A DNA stretch of 64,000 nt from Botrytis cinerea B05.10. Lineage: Eukaryota > Ascomycota > Leotiomycetes > Helotiales > Sclerotiniaceae. Positions 44,920-56,500 of the stretch are shown here, in pieces. Each line of letters opens with the position of its first letter. Position 1 is the stretch's first letter. Made by a program: the position numbers and the translations under genes. The stretch is from positions 186,001 to 250,000 of the forward strand of contig NC_037322.1 in the NCBI RefSeq assembly GCF_000143535.2, read 5' to 3'. The notes beneath the pieces are model-generated. The model was not told the origin of the DNA and did not search any database. It saw nothing but the letters and a program-made list of their open reading frames with translations.

Positions 44920-46783
44920 CTACACCTTGTTTATGATCGAGTCCAACGTAGCTGCAGCCTTCAGCAAAGCTTCATCTTTGTGTCTATATCCCACAAGCTG
45001 CACACAAACTGGTGCATCCTTGTACTGTTCGGGGCCGGTGTCTTCGGGAATATATGTTAGCCTGGATTATACTGAGTTGGGGAGATATTGACACTTACAC
45101 AATCTATAAATCTGTTCATCATCTGGGCCAAACTTGGCGTTACTCAAATCATCAGCCAAGTCTGTGTCTTGCACTTGATCTACCGGGATCACAACGGCTG
45201 GATAATCAAGATAATTCCACAAGCACGTATATGCCACTCTCGACCAACAGTCCAATGGAACTGCAGTGTGCGCTGCAGAAGGCATTAGAATTACGTCTAA
45301 ATTGTTATCGCAAAATAGCTTGAGATACATTTTCGCGGTCTGTGCTCGTCGGTCATTCAATTCGAAGTAGCTTTGTAAAGTCGTTCCTGGCACTGATAGA
45401 AGGCCGGTTTTTGCTAGGGATGGGATCGCTGGCTCTCCTGTTCGCTCGAACTGTTCTACATAGTACTTTTGAAGTCAGCCTGCATGTCTGAAGTTGGTTA
45501 ATCGGAGATTCTCTGAACTTACATCACTTCCTGATAGTGTCATATAGCTGATGAAATCTTGGTAGATCGATGTGACGTCAGGTAAATCAATAGAGATAAT
45601 TTCAACGTTGCTGTTGTCACTGAGGAGATCAACCGCTTGCTTTAAAGCGCGTCGAACTGGGGGTGATGGAGTAAAGGCTCCATCATTTTGAGCAACACCA
45701 ATTCGGAGTTTATATGTGGGCTTGAATTCTAGCCATGGAACCGAAATCGCAGTACTATCATACTTCCAGGTATCTGCTTGAAGTATTGATTTAAGAAGTA
45801 GTTCGCAATCCCGGAGTGAAGTCGCCATTGGTCCGACAGTTGACTTAACACCATCTGTCCCTGACGGAGTAAGATCTTTTACGCCGCCATGAGGAATCAA
45901 CCCTACACTAGGTCTAAATCCATAAATACCATTACATACCGATGGAACACGAATACTTCCACCGATATCCGTTCCAACACCTAAAATACTGCCTCGAAGA
46001 GCAAGGAGTGCACCTTCGCCCCCAGTACTTCCACCTGCTGTTAGCGATTTATTCCGTGGATTCAATGTTCGTCCGAAGATGTTGTTGTGACTATCTCCTG
46101 TCATGATTGATTGGGGAAGATTGGTTTTGCAGTATAGAACTGCACCTAAATCGAGAAGCATAGCAGCCAGTGCGCTATTTTCCGAAGCGGGAGAATTTAC
46201 ATAACAGCCTAGTCCAGTTGAGGTGTCGTACCCGGCGACATCAAAACTATCTTTGAGGGAAATGGGTAGGCCGAATAGGGGAGGAAGAGGTTTGCCGGTT
46301 GATTTTGAGTAGGCGTATTGGAGATCGAGCATCTTGGCTCTTTCGATTGCTGCGGAGAAAAATATTTCGGTCAGACAGTTTGTCTGTTAGTTTTGAAAGT
46401 TGTTAATTTTCTTTCTCCATTGGACATTGCAATATTTTTGACATCTTCAACGGACACGCCACGAATAAACTCACCAATTGATGAGCAATCGCAGCTCTTT
46501 TGCAAAACGCAATGGTCACTTGCTCTGCCGTAAAGACTCCCTTCTTCAACAATCCAAGAAGTGCAGTGGCGTCGTAGTCGGAAGTGATTTGATATTCATT
46601 CTCGTCCAAAAGCCCGCAGCTAAGCGGGACTTCCATCACGTTGGACATGCTTTGGTATTTCTCGGTGGAAAGTCGCCATTCTTTGGGTATGAGGGAACGC
46701 TGTGCAGCTTTCTTCTGGGCGGAGAGTGCAATGTAGGGTTTTGGAGAGGATGTGGATGTGGATTTGGAGGAGGATGAAGCCAT
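44920..46783 (-). CDS. Amidase-signature hydrolase
   Basis: Four exons (46783-46475, 46383-45523, 45465-45099, 45041-44920) give 552 residues. Amidase-signature enzymes hydrolyse amide bonds through a Ser-cisSer-Lys triad. All three residues are visible: Lys147 in GLPISLKDSFD, cis-Ser222 in TAGGSTGGEG, and nucleophile Ser246 in GVGTDIGGSIRVP. Length and order fit the fungal acetamidase/general amidase group. The substrate is unknown. The N-terminal part (PKEWRLSTEKYQSMSNVMEV) is also typical, and the intron-1 join restores AHQLTNCLTEIFF. I use the ATG at 46783. The frame stays open upstream to another ATG at 47044, adding 87 residues of unclear value. Splice donors are GTGAGT, GTAAGT and GTAAGT. 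The last intron uses a CCGAAG acceptor 15-20 bases past a GGCTAAC branch. No targeting signal is visible in the short form. Confidence 0.88.
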
Positions 46784-48092
46784 TTTGATGATGATGAGGT
46801 GGATATTGAATGGATTTTGAGTGTAAAGACTAAGAGAGTCAAATGAAGTGATATTGGAACTTGGAGATGAAGGAGCTTCTGGATAATAGTATTTCAAGAG
46901 GATATTTCTAGCCCCATATATACATTCTCTAAAATCAGAAATATCGAATCCGTCTCGAGCAGCCCACAGGAAACTAGAAGTCATACATGCGTAAACACCA
47001 TAATGTTGTAAACTCTCCGGTCCCGGTTCCGGTTCCGGTTTCATTTATTGTTATAATTCGGGTCTAACTTTATCTCTAGCTCTAACATGAATAGAGCACT
47101 CTAAATCCCCGCACTCAATATCTTTCCCAGAGACAGAAATAGAGAGTAGAGAAATGTGGAACCTTCCTTGCTCGACATGTTCCATGAAATGCCATGCCTT
47201 CCTGAATTCACACCCATGTTAGTTAGTATGTATTGATTGATTGGTTGAGCTCAAACCTCCGGTCCCACAGTGGGGTGGGGTTAGGTTAGGTTACAAAGCC
47301 TACGATGGGAAACGAAGCAAAAAATTAACTCTCCGGTCAACTCTCCGGCTCGGTTCTTCGTAGGATGGATTGGTGTTTCGGGGGGAGGTTTCTGGATTGC
47401 GTGGACTGGATTTCTAGAAAGGATGTTATTGATGGGAATCAAGAGGAATTGAGATAATGCCCCCCCCTTTTTTTTGGTGTACTTTTCCCTTAATCGATAC
47501 AACTCATCTTGTCGACTGGTGTGATCCCGGACATCTATAGACTTTCCCCGCGACAGAGTGATCTTTCCATGTTTTGATATTCTGTATTGATTGTATAGCG
47601 GTTTATAACACGTATACAAGTGTAGAATACGGGGTAGGAACTAGGCACGAGAAAAAAAGTTGGAGAATAATAATATCTTAGCATTTATGCTAATTTGTGC
47701 CATGTGAAACAAATAAAGACTACCTAGGTATTCGAGAATTAAACTGTAAAGATCGTGTGTATCATCCCGTCATAATCCGTTCCATATTCATATCTGTGTG
47801 CTCATGTGCGTGTAACTCCGTGCTGATGCGTATGCTGTGCGAACCCTTTCTGTTTTCCATTTCATTACTTTAGTCTTCTCAGTCCTCCTCTGTCAAAATA
47901 CCGATTTTTCGTAAAGGAGCGTCGGTCATTAATGCGCTAAGGAAATTGTAAGAAATTCATCCTGCCCTGTCTTGCTTCTTGCATCTCATTTCATGATATC
48001 CCTTCCCTTTCACGTCAAGTGTTCCTTACTCGTGACTCGAGAGTCGAAGAAGCTTGATGGTTATTAGGGGAAGCGAGTGAGCACAAGTTTAT
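46784..48092. other. Intergenic region, no gene seen
   Basis: This contains the amidase upstream region (with an in-frame open extension up to 47044) and the 3' flank of the secreted protein. Small features are a GGTTCC triple near 47020-47040 and a C7/T8 homopolymer junction near 47461-47475. No independent gene is seen. Confidence 0.5.
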
Positions 48093-49028
48093 CTATGCAG
48101 GGCAAGAAACACTTCTAACAGTCTGTGGAGGTCCCATGTTCCTAAAGATGGAAAAGAATTTCATCAGCAAACGAGTTTTGAGATTTAACAAATGGATGTG
48201 AAGAAATGAAAGTACTAACCAAACACCACTAGCGATTTGTACAAAGGCTGGCGTGTAATCGACTGTATCGAATTTGCAGTTGGGGATATTATATGTGGAG
48301 CGGACTTGGGAGATTGAGAGAGCGTTGTCTGTGAGAGGGGGATTAGTGCTTGTTTTTACGTGCGTTACGTTTGTGGAGTTTTGAGGGGAAGAGGATGAGA
48401 TTGCAAGGAGGTAGGAAAGAGTAGAAACGAAGGGAAAATAGGTAATACATACTGGTATAAACTGGTCCTCCGCCAAGTGGTACACTAATGAAATATTTTG
48501 CATCTGCAGCTCCATCTAATTCGATGCTGATCACTTGACCCGAAGGAGAACCTCCGCTTGTACAGGAGATATCGATGATCGTTTGAGGTGGTCCGACTTG
48601 CCATGTATTTGGTGGTCCTTGCTATTTAGACGATCAGAGTCAAGCTTCTGGATATATGACATCGTTTTCCGCTGAGTTGGGCAGGATAACATGACATATG
48701 ATAGAAAGCATGGGAGAGTGGTACATTAATAGGAAAAGGATAAGAGTTGATCAGCAAAAGAGCAGAAACTTACGACCAAAGCGGGTGTGTAGTCCACGGC
48801 ATGAATCCTACAGTTGTTCTGTACATCAAAGCCATCTGTAGAGATAGAAGAAATGCTCAAGGCATTGTTGGTGCTGGTAGTCGAACCATCGAGCGGAACA
48901 GACAATGTGTATTGAGCACCTGCAGCACCATGAAAGGTAAGAGACGCTGTGTTGAGAGGTGGAGAGAGAGGGAGTGCGGAGGTTAGAGCTAAGGAGGCGA
49001 CGAGGGTAGCGATAGTTGTGAAGTACAT
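48093..49028 (-). CDS. Small secreted protein built from two copies of one module
   Basis: Four exons (49028-48774, 48621-48453, 48328-48220, 48141-48093) join in phase to 193 residues. A signal peptide (MYFTTIATLVASLALTSALP) is followed by two tandem modules of about 75 residues. Shared words in the same order are GAAGAQYTLSVPL / GAADAKYFISVPL, TNNALSIS / TNNALSIS, NCRIHAVDYTPALV / NCKFDTVDYTPAFV, and VGPPQTIIDISC / MGPPQTVRSVSC. Each module has two cysteines at matching places (NC and the final SC), suggesting one disulfide per module. Intron positions are not shared between the modules. I do not recognise the family. Secretion and a beta-rich fold are inferences. Donors are GTAAGT, GTATGT and GTTAGT, and the acceptors are AATAG, CACAG and TTTAG. 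A small secreted, possibly effector-like or wall-associated protein is plausible but undemonstrated. Lack of expression evidence is the main doubt. Confidence 0.72.
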
Positions 49029-51410
49029 TTTGATCTGGGAGTGGTGTTATTATGTGGTGTGAGTTTTGAGCTGAAAGGTTTGGTTGCTAAGTGTTGATGA
49101 TGATTTGCAAGCTTGATGTAGTATGAGGAAATGTATTGATTGCGATGGTGAAGATGAATATAGAATAGGAAGTCGAGCATCTATATATACCTCTCTCCAT
49201 GTATTTATCGCATCAAATAACCTCCCAGTAAACATAAACCTATAAACAGGCCCCAACAAAGTCTCACATCACCATCTCATCCACGTCCCCACCGTAATAG
49301 CACTGCCACTAGAAAAACCACTCACCTTGTTCTTCCCAGACCTCAAAATCAGCGTTCCCACGCAGCCCGTGCAGTTTGTGCAGGTAGCCGAATCAAAGAC
49401 AGAAAAGAAACCCAAGTTCTAACCATATTCTATCTCTCAAACGTAAAAATCCCATATCAGAGACATCTGACAGCACGCAGCTTTACCACTTGAACTTTCA
49501 GCTAAAATATCACTTGACATTTGCATACGAACTTGGGCTTAGATTTAAGCATGATTTACGCTTGCATCAAGTCCAAGATCTTAGAATATGCTCAAAAACT
49601 TGACCAGACTTAGAACCAGGCTTAAAATAAGCCTCTTTCACCGAATATTACACTGGCAATCGCTAGACCATGAAGTATTTTCTCATGTAATAAGAAGACG
49701 TGAGAACGGTGAGGCATGAGGCTCATCTGAATATGGCTGAGAGAATCAGCTTTCTACTGAGACAAACCAAGAGTATGTACGAGGCGTGGTTGTTGGTTGG
49801 TGTGCATATTACGAGATGATTCAATTCCCGAATGCGTTTCCAATGTTGATATTCGGAATTAGGCTTTTGTGGAATGCGGGTAGATTCTTGTACAACGTGA
49901 AATCATGCGTATTACCTCTAAGTATCAATACATTACTATCGTACTTTGACGCATGCTGTTTTAGTGGTCGAAATTTTCCATCGTAAGTAAGCCTACCTAC
50001 CTACCTAGCTCAACTCTTCGCTAGCAAACAAATCCAGACTTATTCACGTTTGTTATCCTGAGCGTTCTAAGAGTATCTCTCCGCCAAAAATAAACCCTAC
50101 ATGACGTGTCTCTCACTCACCTCGCCTCTTCCGCCTCCTCCATCTTCTCCTCAATGTGTTCTTGGCATAACCATCACCAACTGAAACTTTGCGGAGCGCG
50201 CGGGGCTGACATGAAAGAAATCCAATCACGATATCTTCCGATAATAGCCATTTTGCGGATGCGTAGATAATGGTTAGCAATTGCTAATAATGGATATATG
50301 TTTCAGCCCTATATCCAGAATCTGCTGCGGCGTGGGGCGCGGGATGATAAGTGGTGAGACATTGATGGATGCGTGGAATGCGTCGCATGAGGGGTAATAG
50401 AAATCATCACGTGTCACGCATTCACGCCAACATCTTGGGGGTAATATTTAATCGTGACAAACATACATCTGTGTCACGACAGGTTGATGACTTGGCTTTT
50501 GGGTGAGACTATACGAGAATTCAAATCGTAGTCTCCCGTCTTCCCGTGTTCGTTTCCGCCTCAATATCGTGACCCGAGTTAAAGAGAAAGAATATGATAG
50601 AATTTTACGTAACGGCTTGACTATGTGATTTTTGTTCGTATTCTTTCCTTGAGATCGATGTTAATGTTGGAGTTCCTAGAGAGATGAAGAGATGCACAAC
50701 TATGTTTGTAGAAGTATAGTCCCTGTTCGTCTGTATTCTGTGATGAGCTGAGATGTTTGGTTCAGCCTCTTACAATAAACTCCGAAGTGCTTTTCGTATA
50801 CGGCGGGGAACCCTGTTGAGGCTTATCAGATCCGGTTGCTTTATGTTTTGAATCCACATGTCTCATAGACCCCGATGCCCTTACCAAAAGTCTTACGCAA
50901 CCCCATTCCGTATTGTCGTTTACAAAGATGGTTATGCGAAGCATCTGTCCCAAGCTCAAAGCATCTTTCAAAACAGTAATCATCTATGCTTCTACTCTGC
51001 ATGATGTGATATCAGAGATAATGAAGTCATTTTCTCTCCTTGTTGCATCTTCTTTATACCTCTAGTCCTTTGTCGATATCTACTGGGTCCTGACTCCTGA
51101 AGTTCCAGAAGCGAGAAGTAGATTAGGTTTGAAAACATCCGATGTCTTCATGTCCAAAGGTCTCTAAAAGCGTAAGTTATGTTGAAATACTCGAACAACT
51201 AAAATACCTCAGAAGTTAAAAAGAACATCTCATTATCAGACTGCAATTTGAACTCTCGCAAACTCTAATAACGACAACTCAAAGATTCATGGCCCAACTA
51301 GGTAACCACAGTTGTCTGGGTAGAAGTAAAGCCCATACAGTACTGCTTCTTTCCTCATTGATTTTCAGTACACTATATGTGCAATAAAATCCACCTTCCT
51401 CACTTAAAGT
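49029..51410. other. Gene-poor region, no gene seen
   Basis: 2.4 kb without a supported gene, including the promoter of the secreted protein. A CTAC/CTAC-like run (CCTACCTACCTACC) lies near 49991-50006. Open frames are short and lack family features. No transposon ORF, LTR or tRNA was recognised. Confidence 0.5.
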
Positions 51411-51704
51411 TCAAATTGTCTCCTCTTCTCCTCTTCTCCTCTCCCAATCTTCCCACAAAGACCCATCCACAGGACTTTCCCAAACTTCTCTTATGATCTC
51501 CCGCATCTCCTTTCCCACAAACATCCAAGCGATCACCCAAGACACTTCATCGACCCCAACTCCAGCCCCCTCCAGAACCAAACATCGCAGATGTTCCCTC
51601 AATCGAGCCCACCATTCCAGACTCTCAGCTCCATTCCCACCATCTTCACAAAACTCAACAACACGCCAATATTCTTTCCCGCGGAACACAATCACCCCCT
51701 TCAT
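51411..51704 (-). CDS. Doubtful 97-residue hypothetical protein
   Basis: An ATG-initiated frame with an in-frame stop four codons upstream and no obvious introns. The composition looks protein-like rather than random: six Trp, alternating hydrophobic and charged residues, and a likely amphipathic helix (VSWVIAWMFVGKEMREIIRE). The opposite strand is also open, as a Ser/Pro/Thr-rich frame, which weakens the case. No family is recognised. It lies alone in a gene-poor stretch. It could be a small orphan gene, a remnant or chance. Confidence 0.3.
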   Translation of the reverse strand: MKGVIVFRGKEYWRVVEFCEDGGNGAESLEWWARLREHLRCLVLEGAGVGVDEVSWVIAWMFVGKEMREIIREVWESPVDGSLWEDWERRRGEEETI

Positions 51705-51806
51705 ATTCTTCTCTCATATCCAGAATCAGAAATCCACTCGAGCGATAAAGTTATTTATTCCAAGCGCTATCCTTCCTTCCAATCTCTAAGCGAGCTAGAT
51801 CATAGT

Positions 51807-51826
51807 AAAAAAAAAAAAAAAAAAAA
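51807..51826. repeat. Poly(A) tract, 20 bp
   Basis: An uninterrupted run of A on the plus strand. With no coding remnant or target-site duplication visible, I do not call it a retroposed copy. Confidence 0.9.
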
Positions 51827-52777
51827 CCGCCATAGAATATGCCATTACATTCCCATCACCACTCTCTCTGCATGAACAAGAATCCCCATTTTCAATTTTC
51901 AATTTTCAATTTCCATTCTTTGCCACCAATAATAAGACTCTCCATCGCCCAGCCCTGGCAAGTATGAACAGGTCGTCGAATTCCATCCAAACCATTCTCT
52001 CTAACCCACACATATATATCATCATCATCATCATCATCAGATCTTTTTTCTCTTCTCTTCTCTTCTTTTCCTTTCCTTCCTAGAACAATCAATATCTACT
52101 CTCTGAGTGTTAGCAAAAGAACGAAAGAAAGAAAACACTCAGTACATACATAATATGAATTACAAATCGCCATCTCAAGATAGCAAAACTTCTTTAGTTC
52201 CTAGTTCGCACTTCTCCAGTTCTCAATTGCAATTCTTCCTACTCAAAACTCCACCCCCCCCAACACACTCAACTCAACTCACATACCTCTTTCTTGACTT
52301 CTTAACAACACCAAATTCTCACTCCAGTGTGAGAGCACGTTCTGATACAATACGCTCGCTCGCTCGCTCGATCGCTTACCATCAAATCTCTCTCCCTTTC
52401 TCCCTCCCCCCCTCAAAAACTCCACATCCTTCATACTAAAGACCACAAGATCCAACGTAGTAGAATTTACTAATCTTCCACTCCATTCCCTCATTCCTCC
52501 ACTTAGAGATAGAGATAGACATAGGCTCTTTTCAAATATACATCACATCAACATTAAGTTGTGAGGTTAATGTGCATCATGTTAAGTACAACTAAATCAT
52601 GAAAGACATAAAATCGATGACTAAAATCCTCACACATCTCCAAGTCTTATTTAGTTACTTCACTTCTCACCATTCATCACAAGTCTTAAGCTCAAAACAA
52701 TTATCAATTAACAATAACTTTACAACAGTATATACAATCAATAATACACGCCATCTATCATTTCTTTCTTTTCAGGG

Positions 52778-52796
52778 TTTTTTTTTTTTTTTTTTT
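52778..52796. repeat. Poly(T) tract, 19 bp
   Basis: An uninterrupted run of T on the plus strand, in the presumed downstream region of the PUF gene, so it would be A-rich in that transcript if included. Confidence 0.9.
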
Positions 52797-53515
52797 CATT
52801 TTAGCATTTTAAGAATTTTTTTTGACATTTCTTGAAAAACCTCCCCACCATATTTATACGCCTTTCCAAATCATGTCATTTTATCCCACCATACCAAATC
52901 CTAGTGCTCCACAAGCTTAATTCTTGTTGTGTATTCGTCTTGTAATGCTCATTCCGAGATGGTGATTCAGTAAATACTAGATCAAAGATAGCAAGTGCTA
53001 AAATACACCAACAAAATCCATTTCTTGGACAGCTAGAGCTAGAGAGGTATTAGGAGGCCTATCGTCAACTGTTGATCGGCTTTCCAATACCTTTTTCTGC
53101 TCTTAAATCTTTCGACTAGAAGTCAATCTCATCCCTGAGCTCTCGTTTTCTGTCGTGATCAGTGATCAGAACATCACCGAGAACTATCCCATCCACCCCA
53201 CCCCACCCACTCATGACTCATTCATGCATCAGAGGGAACAGTAAATTGCTGTTTTCATCACAGCTAAAAACTAAAAGAAATAAACATCCCCGAAAAATCT
53301 CCAATCGTAAATCTTTTTGAAACAGGAACAATATACAAGGAACATAAAATTGGTTTTGGTCGAAAAAGATTTTGACACCTGGGCAAAATCGTCGGTCTTG
53401 AAGATTTGATTCTGGTCGTGAAGGCAAAAAGTTGGTTCATCGTTCGTAGAGTAGAGAAATTGTAAATCAAAACACCAATTCCCATAAAACAAACTTTTAT
53501 TTTCAATTTGTGCAT

Positions 53516-56500
53516 TTATCTCTGTAAGCAAGGTTAGAATTGCATCATTGTATCAGATTAGGAATTCAACTTACTCTGCCACGTCGACTGTTAACTGGTT
53601 CTTGCATATACTGCATGTTCTGTGTAGGCAAACCATTGAAACCATATGCTCCCATACCCATTCCCATATTGTTGAGACCAGGGGCTCCAAATGAGCTTTG
53701 TCCTAGCATTGGTCCCGGGCTCATCTGCTGTGATGGAGGTTGGATAGGGCTGGCATTTTGCATTCCTCGATATTGGTCTGCTAATTGTGGACTACTAAAT
53801 GCACCGAATCCTGATTGCATGGTAGGATAATAGCTGCTGATCGGAGGAGTACCTCTTGCCATGTTCATGTTTTGGTATTGAAATTGTTGCATGTTCATTG
53901 GTTGCATCATGGGAGTAGACGATTGTGGAAACATTGAGTTTTGAAGCGCGAATTGTTGGAAAGGTTGAACGTTGGAATCCATGCTGTCAGTCCTTTGCAT
54001 ACCCATACCCATGTCATATGCATTTTGCTGCATTGGTGGGTTTTGTTGCATCTGTGGATAATATTGATTGGAACCGTATTGTGATTGAGGCATGTGTTGC
54101 CCAGTAACTTGACTTTGTTGTGATCCAGGTCGAGCACGGTCAATTGGTTGCTGTTGACTGTGCTCTCTGCTTGGTCCGGCACTACCGTTACGAGTTGACA
54201 ATCCAACCTCATCCATGAGACGCTTATAGCCCTGTGCTGGTTGTGCCTTGAGACGAAGCAAAACGTTTCGAACGTTCTCAACGACCTTGCTTCGAATAGA
54301 CTCGTCAAAGAATGGAGTGGTAAGTACTTTGAAAATCAATGTAGCACCACAAGCTTGGTCGGATAAAATGGCTTCGAGAGTTTCGTCATCTTTTGAAAAG
54401 AACAATGCTTGAAAGATTTGATCGCGAGCATCGTTCTCTAACTTTTGGTTGATGACCTTGAGTACGGTGAGGTATGCAACCTTGTGCTTGCAAAGGTGGA
54501 CAAGGTTTGGTACTAACTGAGGTGCAAGAACAGATCGACGTTGTGGGAATGTGCAAGTGTCCAAAAACCAAGTCAAAAGCAAAGCACCATTGGCATTGGT
54601 AGCCAATTGAACGCTGTGTAACGCAATGGCGGCTGCCAACATCCGTTGCTGATCCTTGGTAGAGTGATGACTTTCGAGACAAGCTCGCATAGCTCTGGCG
54701 CCATATCGACCTTCAGAAATAGGCTTCATTTTGCTAAGCATAGCTTCAAATATAAAGTCATTGTAAGGCGAACCAAATTTCAAGCAGCATTGCAAAACAT
54801 AATTACCGTATTGATCAAGGAACAATGGCACAGTGTATGGCGCCAGATTCTGAACTATCATAGTGATCTGCTTGGGGGTTTTGCATACATCAATGATTTT
54901 TTGTGCTGCCCAGGTACCGTTTTTGTGTACACCAATTTCTGCCATGTGAGGAGCAATTTGCTGAAGCATAAGGTCTCTGGTATCATCGGAGCAATGTTCA
55001 AACAACTTTTGGACAACAGTGTTTCCGAGATAGTCAGACGATAACTCGGCAACTTCTTCAAGCATTTCCATAGCGATAGCCTCAATCTCGGCTGGCGAAC
55101 AACTTTGATTGTCAATGCGCTTCCTGATATCTCTGAGCTTAGGAGCATCATGAACTCTACTGTGGCTTGGTTCTGCAATTGCTGGTATTTCAGACTGCCA
55201 TTTGTCATATGAGATTGAGGATTTGAGGCTTTGGCCAATCTTGATCTTATCCTCGGCAGTGGCTCCGAACTCGGAAACTATGTTCAAAATATCAATCTCG
55301 ATGTCCTGGAGTCGTGGTGAAGGAGGCTCAGTAGTTCCAGGTCTTGAGATAGCACCCAAGGCACCATTGGCGTCGGTCACATTTGCACCGGAGTCCAAAC
55401 CCTTAGAGAAAGGATCTGGGCTTGGCGAAGGAAATGCTCCGTCAGGACCTGGTGTTGTTGCTGGAGATACAGGTTTAGCAAAGTTGATTCTGACTGGTCC
55501 TGCCCCTGGGAAAATTTCCTTGTTGTGCATCATAGCCTTTGCCGTTATGGCACTATCAACGTGTTCATAATTGACGAACCCGCAATTCTTGTGCGTGAGA
55601 ACCCTTGCCGATTGGACTGGACCATGAACTTTGAACAATTCTGTGAGGGTAGAGGTTGTTGTTGATGATGGAATGCTTCCAAGCCAAAGAGCACTAGTTG
55701 GTCCCTCCAAATTGTCATTGGGTGAAAGGTGTTCATTTGCGTTGTTTGAACGTCCTAGACTCATTGCGGCGACAGCTTCTGGAAGACCCGAGAACTCATC
55801 CGCTTCTCTCAACTCAGAGGCAGTAATAGTGTTACCAAGACGAGACGACGCTGCAGGATAATAGTCACGCATCAACCGTGTATTTGGTGAATCGAGAACA
55901 CCGGCAGTTCTGGCTCTTGGTCTACTTGCAGAAGCTTGGCTGACATATTGCTGCATAATTTGCTGGTGTCGTTGCATCTGCTCGCTATTCTGGGCCAATT
56001 GCATATGTAGCATAGCAGCGGCTTGAGCTTGAGCTGCTTGTGCCTGCTCGTAGGGCGTCATGGGACCCGAATAGTCGTCATCATCCTCATCCTCAGCATA
56101 CTTCTCCTTGGCGTTGACAGAGTAAGAACGGAAACGATTTGCCTTGTGCGCATCAATAAGATTGTATATGGGATTTGCCAGTTGTGCTCGAGGAGGTTGT
56201 GGAGTTTCAGCAAGACCCAGGTAATCGAGAGTCCGTATCTTATCATCATTGTTTCCATCTCTCGAGAATGAAGATTGTCCTGGGGAATCAATGCCGTTGG
56301 AGGATTGACTAGCAATACTGTGCAAGGTCGAGGTCCGTTCACGGCCGCCTGAAGATGGGCCCCAATTGGTGAAAAGTGATGGGTGACCAAAAGGCGACGT
56401 TTTATACTGGGGATTTTGAGGGGTTGAACCAGAACGTAATCGATTCAACAATCCCGTGCTAGTGGATGGATCACCCAAATCGCCGAGATTTGTTGTTGCA

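Larger units (their letters stand above)
51705..53515. other. Gene-poor region and presumed PUF 3' UTR, simple repeats
   Basis: This contains an A20 tract (51807-51826), an (ATC)7 run (52018-52038), CTCTT units near 52050-52070, a (GCTC) run near 52349-52366 and a T19 tract (52778-52796). The right part is presumably the 3' UTR of the PUF gene on the minus strand. No gene is seen. Confidence 0.5.

Noticed and set aside
49420..49500. tRNA-like words (AAGTGGTAAAGC with a loose B-box-like string) on the minus strand
   Set aside because: I could not form an acceptor stem or anticodon stem and the B box does not fit GGTTCRANNCC, so it is not a tRNA.
51807..51826. Poly(A) tract as the tail of a retroposon
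   Set aside because: No target-site duplication, no coding remnant and no repeat upstream; an ordinary homopolymer is simpler.
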